Positions 1 through 5,923 of a stretch of 6,755 bases of DNA are shown in pieces. Origin of the DNA: CAYYNP01 sp964472545 (lineage in GTDB: Bacteria; Planctomycetota; Planctomycetia; Pirellulales; Thermoguttaceae). How positions within the stretch are numbered: position 1 is the stretch's first letter; every line of letters begins with the position of its first letter. Under the pieces are notes generated by a model. It searched no databases. It saw only the letters and a program-made list of their open reading frames with translations, and was not told the origin of the DNA. Where the stretch lies: assembly GCA_964472545.1 (NCBI GenBank), contig CAYYNP010000425.1:1-6755 (forward strand). Direction: 5' to 3'. The translations under genes and the position numbers were made by a program.

Positions 1-331
1 GGTCACGCTGGCTCGCAGGTTTCCAGGAGTTTGCACCTAGAAACGGAAGAGCCCGGATTTTGTACATGGTGAAGACCTGGCCGCCTTCGCCCACACGGGC
101 CTGGCGGTAGATCGCCGCGCCGCGGGAAGTCAGCCGCACCAGCAGCATCAGCAGGCCGATCAGCGGCAGCCCCGGCACCAGCAAGGCGACCGCCAACACA
201 CGGTCGACGGCGCCCTTCCATTGGAAATACGGCGCTCGTAGCGGGGCCGACGACGATGCCGGTCTGTCCGCAGACGATCGATAGCCGGCGATCGCATGCG
301 GGCAACCTCGAAGGGGCTCGACGAGAGACAT
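1..331 (-). CDS. Bacterial sugar transferase (polyprenyl-phosphate glycosylphosphotransferase), partial, 3' end outside window
   Basis: The reading frame is open from an ATG at 331 down to the window edge (110 codons). After a polar leader of about 40 residues comes a basic-hydrophobic segment (WKGAVDRVLAVALLV, then PGLPLIGLLMLLVRLTSRG) followed by AAIYRQARVGEGG and FTMYKIR. This order is the signature of the membrane-embedded N-terminal part of the bacterial sugar transferase family (WcaJ/PglC type), which moves a sugar-1-phosphate from a UDP-sugar to undecaprenyl phosphate at the inner membrane to start exopolysaccharide or O-antigen synthesis. The start is supported by GGAG seven bases upstream. 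It lies 78 bases downstream of the Wzc-like kinase on the same strand, so the two are probably co-transcribed. Oddity: after KIR the expected RSM...DAE-like stretch is absent; the last ~17 codons read ALPFLGANSWKP... with weaker GC3 bias. The gene may be divergent, frameshifted or broken here, and the window edge prevents a decision. The short leader suggests a small version without the extra N-terminal membrane domain. Confidence 0.75.
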   Translation of the reverse strand, partial: MSLVEPLRGCPHAIAGYRSSADRPASSSAPLRAPYFQWKGAVDRVLAVALLVPGLPLIGLLMLLVRLTSRGAAIYRQARVGEGGQVFTMYKIRALPFLGANSWKPASQRD

Positions 332-338
332 ATAGGGG

Positions 339-342
339 CTCC
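339..342 (-). promoter_or_regulatory. Ribosome binding site of the sugar transferase
   Basis: On the minus strand GGAG stands seven bases before the ATG at 331. It decides the start codon of the sugar transferase, because a longer upstream in-frame extension would run through non-conserved sequence. Confidence 0.6.
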
Positions 343-409
343 GGGTAGGAGTATTCGAGACGGAGTGATCGAGACGTGAAAACGGGGAGGAGGGAGGCGC
401 GGCCGGACG

Positions 410-2580
410 CTACGCCTGTTTGGCGCCGTAGCCGTAGGCGTAGTTGCCGTATCGTTGCGAGTAACGCTTCGACGGCACGGCGTTGAGCACCACGCCGGCC
501 GAATAGGCACCGGCGGTCTGAAGGCGCCGGTGGGTGGCGGTAACCTGATCGACCCGGCTCTTGTCGTGCATCACGCACATCAGAAACGCATCGGCCGCCT
601 TGGCCATCACCAACGTCTCGCTGGCCGCCAGCACGGGCGGCGTGTCGATGATGATGTGGCCGTACGACGAACGAAGCTCCCGCAACAGGGCCTCGAACTC
701 GTTGTTGCCCAGCAGTTTGTGGGGGCTGACCTTCAACTGGCCGGCCGAAAGCAGGTGCAATCGCTTGTCCCAGCTCGTCACCAGGGCGTCTTCCAGGCCG
801 CATTCATATCCCAACACTTCGGCCAGGCCCGACGTCTGCGGGACGTCGAAGATCTCGTGAATATCCGGGCAACGCATGTCGCCGTCGATCAACAGCGTCG
901 GCTCGCCCGAGGCATGGGCAATGCTCAACGCAAGCTGCGTGGCCAGGCTCGTCTTGCCTTCGTTCGATACGGAACTGGTCACCGCCAGCACTTTCATGTT
1001 TCGCGACGGCTCGGAGAGCATCAGGTAAGTCCGCAGTCCGTCGACGCTCTCCTCGAAGATCCCCAACTCGCGCTCGGCCAGTTTCGGCGAGGGTGCGTCG
1101 CCGCCGTTTTGTGCGGCCGGCAGGCACGGCAACTCGGCGATCACGTTGAGGTTGGCCGCAGTGAGCAACTGCCGGGAATCGCTCACCCGCCGGTTGCGAT
1201 GCTCGCGGCAGACGGCCACGCCCAACGGCAGGCAAAAGGCCAATAGGGCCGCGGCCGACATCTTCTCCAGCGGCACCAACTTCGTCGGCTCGGCGGGAAC
1301 CTCGGCCGGACGCACCAACGAAACCCTTGCCGGGGCCCGCCGCTCGGTGCGGACCGTGACGATGCGGTCGGTGATTCGATCCAGCACTTGCTCGGCCTGA
1401 GCCAATTCCGTCTGCTTGCGTTTGAAGTCGACGACTTCGGCCCGCGACTGTTTGATCTCGGCCACGCGCTGCTGATGCGCCTCGTCGAGCATCCGTACCA
1501 GCAACAGGTTCTCTTGGAGCTTGGTCCGCTTCAGCACGAGATCGTCGGCCTGCTTCTTCCGCAGGGTGGTCTCTTCGGTCGCCTTGACGCGCTGCCACAG
1601 CCGGGCCTTGAGTTGAGTGACGGCCTGCTGCTCCTGGTAGTATCCGACCAACTCCTGGCGGTAGAGCGGGTCCGACGTTCCCAAGACCGACTTGTTGGCG
1701 ATCTCGGCCAGCTTCTTATGCCTGGCCAACACCAACCCGTTCTGGCGGATCACCTCCGGATGGGTTTCGACGGCCGCGGCGATCGTGGCCTGCGGAACGT
1801 CGACGCCGGCCGTGGCAACCGCTTCGAGCGCTGCGATCTGGGCCTTGAGCGTCTCCTGCTCGACCTTTAGCGCGGTCAATCGGGTTTGCAGCTCGACCGA
1901 CGGCTGATCGGCACTCGCTTGCGCCGTACCGGCCGCCGTGCCGCCGGGAACTTTCTCCGCTGCACGGCGAACCTGCTCCTGCAAGCGGGCCACTTCCGCA
2001 GCGTGCTTCTGCTGCTCTTGTTCGAGCAGGGCGATCACCTCGGCGCTGCTTTCGGCGACGTCTTGCCCTCGCACGGCGAAGTACGATTCGACCACGGCGT
2101 TGACGATCCCGGCACACGTCTGCGGCTCGGTGCTCTGGTAGGAAATCTTGACCAGCTCCGAATCGCCCAGTGCGCTGACGCCGAGCCGTTTGGCGATGCT
2201 GCGGATCAATGCCTGTTCTTTTCCGGCCCCGCCGTCTCTACCAGGCCCGCACCCACCACGGCCGGCCCCAGCACCACCGGGCTGCGAAGTAATTCGACCT
2301 GCGTCTTGATATATCCCTCCGGACGTTCCTGCGACTCGAATGCCAGGAAGGGAGCCGTTTCGTCGACGCGGAGCCAGGCGGCCGCCTCGAAGACCGGATC
2401 GACCACGGTATAGACGGCCCCGGCCGCCAAAATCGCCAGGACCAGCCCAACCGGAACGATCCACTTCCAGTGACGCCGAACGACGTTCAGCAGAAACCGT
2501 CCGTCAATGGCGTTTGCCGAGGAACCGTTCGACGCTGGATGGTTTGCCGGGTGGGCCGCACGAGGTTTCGGCCGTGGCAT
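410..2580 (-). CDS. Wzc-like polysaccharide co-polymerase / tyrosine autokinase (BY-kinase), interrupted by one frameshift near 2220
   Basis: With a single frame correction at 2218-2223 this encodes about 723 residues, the usual length for a fused Wzz plus BY-kinase protein. Seen in order: a proline-rich cytoplasmic leader; transmembrane segment 1 (about residues 40-60); a Wzz chain-length domain (YIKTQVELLRSPVVLGPAVV, then SELVKISYQSTEPQTCAGIV); a long coiled-coil periplasmic region (about 150-410); a proline-rich stretch (RPAEVPAEP) before transmembrane segment 2 (about 441-459); and a cytoplasmic kinase with Walker A SSVSNEGKTS (Lys543), Walker A' LLIDGDMR (Asp566, Asp568), Walker B HIIIDTPP (Asp646) and a C-terminal tyrosine cluster YSQRYGNYAYGYG, the expected autophosphorylation site. 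Such proteins set chain length and drive export of exopolysaccharide through phosphorylation cycling. The ATG at 2580 is chosen because the leader from there is compact; no strong Shine-Dalgarno is visible, and an in-frame GTG at 2709 would add 43 residues of unlikely sequence. The sugar transferase follows on the same strand. Whether the frameshift is real, an assembly error or programmed is open. Confidence 0.92.
2206..2580 (-). CDS. N-terminal fragment of the Wzc-like protein as literally encoded
   Basis: Read without frame change, translation from the ATG at 2580 gives 124 residues: leader, transmembrane segment 1 and the first part of the Wzz domain, ending in GPEKNRH and a TGA at 2208-2206. 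The downstream homology resumes exactly in the -1 frame (KEQALIRSIAKRLGVSAL), which shows that this is a piece of the longer protein and not a separate gene. The kinase frame itself can be opened as far as 2464, but residues before KEQ are glycine/arginine-rich out-of-frame translation with no family resemblance, so a start at 2464 is not credible. Confidence 0.8.
   Translation of the reverse strand: MPRPKPRAAHPANHPASNGSSANAIDGRFLLNVVRRHWKWIVPVGLVLAILAAGAVYTVVDPVFEAAAWLRVDETAPFLAFESQERPEGYIKTQVELLRSPVVLGPAVVGAGLVETAGPEKNRH
2216..2224 (-). other. Frameshift site in the Wzc-like gene
   Basis: On the minus strand the bases read GGAAAAGAA. The upstream frame reads GAA AAG AAC AGG CAT TGA; the downstream homologous frame reads AAA GAA CAG GCA TTG. 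One extra A in the four-A run, or a -1 slip on AAG, joins them as ...GPEKEQALIRS.... The heptamer is not the strong A AAA AAG slippery sequence. I see no convincing upstream Shine-Dalgarno-like stimulator or strong downstream hairpin, so a simple indel (mutation or sequencing error) is more likely than programmed frameshifting. Confidence 0.85.
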
Positions 2581-2957
2581 GGCGTTACCGTCGGTCACAG
2601 CGGGAGGACTGCAGAGTTCAGACACTGAAGACCTGTTCGGGTTCGAGAAGCGTGGCTGCGTGTCGCCGTGAGAATTCGGCAGTCGGCTAGGAAGCAAACT
2701 GCGTACCACGACGCCCCGCCGGCACGGTCGGCCGCATTTCAGGCGGAAAACGCCGCGTGGGGCAGGTACCGACGCTTCGCTGAAGACGTGCGGCTGGCCA
2801 GGCGGCGTTGCGTCGACTCAACGTCTGTGCTTCGCCGGCGATGCAGAAAGTCAACGCACGAGTGGGCCCCGCTCCCATTGCCCGTCGCCGATGCAGGCGG
2901 TATCTTGGGTCCCGTCAGAGAAGCACCTCAAGATCCGGCAGTGGCAAGGTTTTCGAC
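2581..2957. other. Divergent intergenic region between the kinase and GrpB-family genes
   Basis: These 377 bases separate genes transcribed in opposite directions and should hold both promoters. No -35/-10 or -24/-12 pair stands out by eye. Open frames here (for example the plus-strand frame 2668-2982) translate to arginine-rich sequence with no recognisable domain and are probably chance ORFs of GC-rich DNA. The one visible structure is the palindrome at 2806-2823. Confidence 0.5.
2806..2823. promoter_or_regulatory. Near-perfect 18-base palindrome, possible operator
   Basis: The sequence CGTTGCGTCGACTCAACG matches its own reverse complement at eight of nine pairs, with a GTCGAC core. It lies in the divergent intergenic region, 135 bases before the GrpB start and 226 bases before the kinase start. 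Dyad symmetry of this size suits a dimeric regulator, but a palindrome like this could occur by chance once in several kilobases. The regulator is unknown. Confidence 0.25.
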
Positions 2958-3494
2958 ATGTTCGAGCACGTCCAGCGTGTGATCGGCCCCTACGAGCCCC
3001 GCCCGCCGGTGTGTCGGGAACACGACCCCCGGGCCGCCGACGTCGCCCGACAGGTGGCCGCCCTGGTTCGAGCGCACCTGCCGCGGCTGGAGGTCGAGCA
3101 CGTGGGGAGTACGGCCGTGCCGGGTTGTCCGGGAAAAGGCATCGTCGACCTGATGATTCCCGTGCCGGAGGGGGAGATGGAGCGGGTGAAGCTCTTGCTG
3201 GAGCGATTGGGGTTCCAGCCACAGACCAACCGCGATCCGTTTCCCGAGAGCCGGCCGATGCGGGTGGGCACGTTTCAGGGCGACGGCGAGCCGTTCTTGC
3301 TCCACCTCCACGCAATCCCCACGGATTCGCCCGAGATCGAGGAGATGCGGTTCTTCCGTGTCTGCCTACAGTCCGATCCCGAGTTGCTCGCGGCGTACGT
3401 CGCCCGCAAGCGCGAACTGATCGCCGCCGGCGTGACCGATTCGGTCGACTTCGCCAACGCCAAAGGGGAGTTCATTAAGGAAGTGCTGAAGTAA
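2958..3494 (+). CDS. GrpB-family protein (UPF0157, nucleotidyltransferase fold)
   Basis: The product has 178 residues, the normal size of the GrpB family. The family hallmark EHVGSTAVPGCPGKGIVDLM lies at residues 47-66: Gly50-Ser51 followed by Asp64 corresponds to the GS...D motif of the nucleotidyltransferase fold. Further family features are FLLHLHAIP near residue 114 and a C-terminal segment with DPELLAAYVARKREL and an FANAKGEFIKEVL tail. The molecular function of the family is not firmly established; a nucleotidyl-transfer activity is inferred from fold only. The ATG at 2958 is chosen because the usual N-terminal sequence (VIGPYEPRPPVC) starts just after it and AAGG sits nine bases upstream; the frame extends back to 2808, but that part is arginine-rich and not family-like. 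The PpsR-like gene follows 62 bases later on the same strand and may be co-transcribed. It is divergent from the kinase gene. Confidence 0.9.
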   Translation: MFEHVQRVIGPYEPRPPVCREHDPRAADVARQVAALVRAHLPRLEVEHVGSTAVPGCPGKGIVDLMIPVPEGEMERVKLLLERLGFQPQTNRDPFPESRPMRVGTFQGDGEPFLLHLHAIPTDSPEIEEMRFFRVCLQSDPELLAAYVARKRELIAAGVTDSVDFANAKGEFIKEVLK

Positions 3495-3541
3495 GTCATG
3501 CCAGAGTAGTTCTCCAGAAATAGGTGGCCCACTGGGAGCAC

Positions 3542-3548
3542 AAAGGAG
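3542..3548 (+). promoter_or_regulatory. Ribosome binding site of the PpsR/PDRP gene
   Basis: AAAGGAG lies eight bases before the ATG at 3557. It settles the start of the gene over the in-frame GTG at 3524, which would add 11 unconserved residues. Confidence 0.75.
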
Positions 3549-3556
3549 TGCTGGTA

Positions 3557-4399
3557 ATGCTGACCGTCTACGTAGCTACGGGGGGCAGGGGCAAGACCGG
3601 AGAACGGGTGGCAAAGGCGGCCCTGGCGCAATTCGAGAATGCCCCGGCCAAGATCGTAGTGCATGGCAGGATCCGCACGCCGGAAGAGGTCCGCGCCGTG
3701 GTCGAAGAGGCCCAGCAGCAAGACTCGATCATCTTGCACACGTTTGTCTCCGAAGAGTTGCGCCATGTGTTGCTGACCGAAGCCCGCGTACACAACGTCG
3801 ACTCGATGGACGTGCTCGGTCCGGTGCTGGATCGTCTTTCCACCCGGCTGAAGCTCACGCCGCTGGGTACGCCGGGCCGCTCATCACAAATGGCCGAAGA
3901 CCAGGCACGCGCGATCGAGGCCGTCGACTTCGCCTTTCATCACGACGACGGCCAACGCGTCGAGGAGTTGCACAAGGCCGAGATCGTGCTGGTCGGCGTT
4001 TCCCGCACGATGAAGACGCCCACGATGATCTACTTGGCCTATCGCGGGTGGTTCGCTGCGAACGTACCGCTGATGCCGGAATTGGCACCGCCGCGGGCGC
4101 TCTTGGCGCTGCCGTCGGCGCGCGTCGTTTGCTTGCTGATGAACCCCGGCCGACTCCGGGAGCTCCGTCTGGTTCGGGCCAAGCAGGCATCAATTCCCGT
4201 CGAGCCGTACGCGTCGCGGGAGCACATCTTGCAGGAGCTTCGCCATTGCCAACGGCTCTGCCTGAGTTGCGGCTGGCGGACCGTCGACGTGACCGGCAAG
4301 TCGGTGGAAGAAGTTGCCCGAGAGATCATCGCCCTGCTGCCGGACATCCGCGCCGAACAAACGCAGGCCGCGGAGGCCGAAGGGTCCCGGGGCCGTTGA
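3557..4399 (+). CDS. Pyruvate,phosphate dikinase / PEP synthase regulatory protein (bifunctional kinase/pyrophosphorylase, DUF299 family)
   Basis: The 280-residue length matches the family. Family landmarks: VYVATGGRGKTGERVAKAAL at the N-terminus; FAFHHDDGQ around residues 126-133; the nucleotide-binding stretch GVSRTMKTPT (147-156) followed by MIYLAYRGWFAANVPLMPE; and the C-terminal GWRTVDVTGKSVEEVAREI. Characterised members use ADP to phosphorylate a threonine of PPDK or PEP synthase, turning it off, and use phosphate to remove that group, turning it on. They therefore set flux between pyruvate and PEP in the cytoplasm. No PPDK or PEP synthase gene lies in this window, so which enzyme is the target cannot be told. 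Two departures from the family as I remember it: the N-terminal V-S-D-x-T-G-E-T block is replaced by VATGGRGKTG, which creates a textbook [AG]x4GK[ST] pattern, and the usual Ser or Gly before Lys153 is Met152. A few acidic/alanine-rich residues form the tail. No terminator is evident before the sulfatase gene 81 bases on. Confidence 0.92.
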   Translation: MLTVYVATGGRGKTGERVAKAALAQFENAPAKIVVHGRIRTPEEVRAVVEEAQQQDSIILHTFVSEELRHVLLTEARVHNVDSMDVLGPVLDRLSTRLKLTPLGTPGRSSQMAEDQARAIEAVDFAFHHDDGQRVEELHKAEIVLVGVSRTMKTPTMIYLAYRGWFAANVPLMPELAPPRALLALPSARVVCLLMNPGRLRELRLVRAKQASIPVEPYASREHILQELRHCQRLCLSCGWRTVDVTGKSVEEVAREIIALLPDIRAEQTQAAEAEGSRGR

Positions 4400-4465
4400 C
4401 CGTTTTGCGCAATGACGTGCGCCGCCTGAGCACAAATGGACTTCGTCCACGTAATCCTGAAGACA

Positions 4466-4471
4466 GAGGAG
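4466..4471 (+). promoter_or_regulatory. Ribosome binding site of the sulfatase gene
   Basis: GAGGAG ends nine bases before the ATG at 4481. It selects this start over the in-frame ATG at 4436; the protein then begins directly with a typical signal peptide. Confidence 0.7.
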
Positions 4472-4480
4472 CACATCCAC

Positions 4481-5791
4481 ATGACCCGATTCCTTGCTAC
4501 AAGAGCGGTCCCGTTACTCGCAATCTGCATTTCGCAAACCCTTTATGCGACGTCGGTTACGGCGGCTTCGAGCAGTCCACCCAATATCGTCTTCATCATG
4601 GCCGACGATCTCGGCTATGGCGACCTGGGCTGCTACGGCCAGCGGTGGATCGAAACGCCCGAGTTGGATCGGATGGCCGAAGGAGGGCTGCGCTTCACTC
4701 GATTTCACGCCGGGTCGTCGCTCTGCCTGCCGTCGCGGTGCGCGTTGATGACCGGCTTGCACACCGGCCATAGCCGCTGCCGAGTCAACGGCGGCGGGGG
4801 AAACCACCCGCCGCTGGCCGAGGAGGACACCACCATGGCCGACGTACTGAGGGCGGCCGGCTACAAGACCGCAATGATCGGCAAGTGGTCGCTGGGCGAT
4901 GAGTTCGTCGGCTGCGTGGTCGAGAAGAAGAACCACGACGGCAGCGGGGCAATCTACAAACAGGGATGGGACTACTACTTCGGCGAGCCGAACCAGACAT
5001 ACAACCACGCCTACTACATGAATCAGATGTATCGGCTCGACCGGCTCGGCCTGCTCGGTGCCAAGACGCCCGCAGGCCGCCTCGACGTGATCGCCTATCC
5101 GCGGAACTCGACCGAGCGAACCCATTACAGCCACGACCTGCTCACCACCCACGCGCTGGCGTTCATCGACGCCGCCAAAGACGGCCCGTTCTTCCTCTAT
5201 CTGCCGTACACGGTTCCCCACGCCCGCTTCGAGATCCCCGAGTTGGAGCCCTACGCCAAAGAGGCTTCCTGGTCGGCCAACGCCAAGGTCTACGCGTCGA
5301 TGATCACGCGGATGGACCGCGACGTCGGCAAGATCCTCGCCCGACTGAAGCAGCACGGACTCGACCGCAACACGCTGGTCGTATTCACCAGCGACAACGG
5401 ATCGGCCGACGGCTTCAAGGAGTTCAACAGCAACGGCGGACTCGAGGGGCGCAAAGGTATGCTGACCGACGGCGGACTGCGTGTGCCGTGCGTGGCCTAT
5501 TGGCCGGGCCGCATCGCCGCCGGGCAGACCAGCGACGAGTTGGCCGCCTTCTGGGACTTCCTGCCCACCTTCGCCGAGTTGGCCGGCATCCGGCCGCCCC
5601 GACCGACCGACGGGGTATCGCTAGTGCCGACGTTGCTCGGCCAAGGGAAGCAGCAATCGCACGGCTACCTCTACTTCTGGCTCAACGGCAAAGACCGCAT
5701 CATCCGCGGCGCCGGTGAAACCCGCGACGACGCAACGATCCGCGCCGAAGCCAAGACCGACGTGGTGGTGCCGGTGTTTGGCGGTAGATAG
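4481..5791 (+). CDS. Exported formylglycine-dependent sulfatase (arylsulfatase A-like)
   Basis: The 436-residue product starts with a Sec signal peptide (MTRFLATRAVPLLAICIS..., likely cleaved near VTA at 26-28), so it acts outside the cytoplasm. It hydrolyses sulfate esters, probably on a polysaccharide or sulfated sugar; the substrate cannot be read from the sequence. Sulfatase landmarks: NIVFIMADDLGYGD with metal ligands Asp42-Asp43; the formylglycine site C82-LPSR followed by CALMTG; GKWSLG at 134-139 with Lys135; VPHARF with His247; FTSDNG with Asp305-Asn306; and GRKGMLTDGGLRVP with Lys325. Oddities: the usual GKWHLG histidine is Ser137, and the normal end of the domain (a WKL-YDL-DPGE-like stretch) is absent. 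After HGYLYFW the tail reads LNGKDRIIRGAGET... and ends in VVVPVFGGR, some tens of residues shorter than common family members. Neither other forward frame restores the missing end. It is separated by 81 bases from the PpsR-like gene and converges on the glycoamylase-like gene across an inverted repeat. Maturation needs a formylglycine-generating enzyme encoded elsewhere. Confidence 0.95.
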   Translation: MTRFLATRAVPLLAICISQTLYATSVTAASSSPPNIVFIMADDLGYGDLGCYGQRWIETPELDRMAEGGLRFTRFHAGSSLCLPSRCALMTGLHTGHSRCRVNGGGGNHPPLAEEDTTMADVLRAAGYKTAMIGKWSLGDEFVGCVVEKKNHDGSGAIYKQGWDYYFGEPNQTYNHAYYMNQMYRLDRLGLLGAKTPAGRLDVIAYPRNSTERTHYSHDLLTTHALAFIDAAKDGPFFLYLPYTVPHARFEIPELEPYAKEASWSANAKVYASMITRMDRDVGKILARLKQHGLDRNTLVVFTSDNGSADGFKEFNSNGGLEGRKGMLTDGGLRVPCVAYWPGRIAAGQTSDELAAFWDFLPTFAELAGIRPPRPTDGVSLVPTLLGQGKQQSHGYLYFWLNGKDRIIRGAGETRDDATIRAEAKTDVVVPVFGGR

Positions 5792-5810
5792 CGTTAACGG
5801 AAATACAGTC

Positions 5811-5909
5811 GGGTGGCTGGGGCATAGCGCAGCGCTGCCCCAGAGAGCCGGCGTTGTCTCGAAAGACCCACTGATCTGGGGCTTCGCTGCGCTCAGCCGC
5901 CAGCCACCC
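5811..5909. repeat. Imperfect inverted repeat with nested hairpins between convergent genes
   Basis: Left arm 5811-5843 and right arm 5876-5909 are reverse complements with one gap and a few mismatches; the outer ten bases (GGGTGGCTGG at 5811-5820, CCAGCCACCC at 5900-5909) match perfectly. The left arm alone forms a hairpin (CTGGGGCA 5817-5824 with TGCCCCAG 5836-5843, plus inner GCG/CGC). The 32-base spacer holds another (GTCT 5856-5859, loop CGAA, AGAC 5864-5867). It starts 19 bases after the sulfatase stop and ends 14 bases before the stop of the convergent gene, so it could act as a bidirectional transcription terminator, although no clear U-tract follows. It also has the form of a dispersed REP/MITE-like element. 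No target-site duplication is obvious. Confidence 0.8.
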
Positions 5910-5923
5910 CGAAACTCACGTTC

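Noticed and set aside
2216..2224. Programmed -1 frameshifting as the preferred explanation for the kinase gene
   Set aside because: The site lacks the strong A AAA AAG form and I see no clear stimulatory elements; kept only as an alternative in the finding.
410..2464. A single 684-residue kinase ORF starting at 2464
   Set aside because: The first ~80 residues are Gly/Arg-rich out-of-frame translation; the real N-terminus (membrane segment and Wzz domain) is encoded in the other frame up to 2580.
2791..2812. Possible sigma-54 promoter TGGCC...TTGC
   Set aside because: The spacing between the GG and GC elements is two bases too long for the -24/-12 consensus.
2668..2982. Plus-strand 104-residue ORF in the divergent gap
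   Set aside because: Arginine-rich, no domain, no convincing ribosome binding site, and it overlaps the start of the GrpB gene in another frame.
4437..4449. Small hairpin TGGAC-TTC-GTCCA between the PpsR-like and sulfatase genes
   Set aside because: Five-base stem without a following U-tract; too weak to call a terminator or regulator.
4514..5356. Long minus-strand ORF opposite the sulfatase gene
   Set aside because: Antisense shadow of a clearly coding frame, produced by strong GC3 bias; no recognisable domain.
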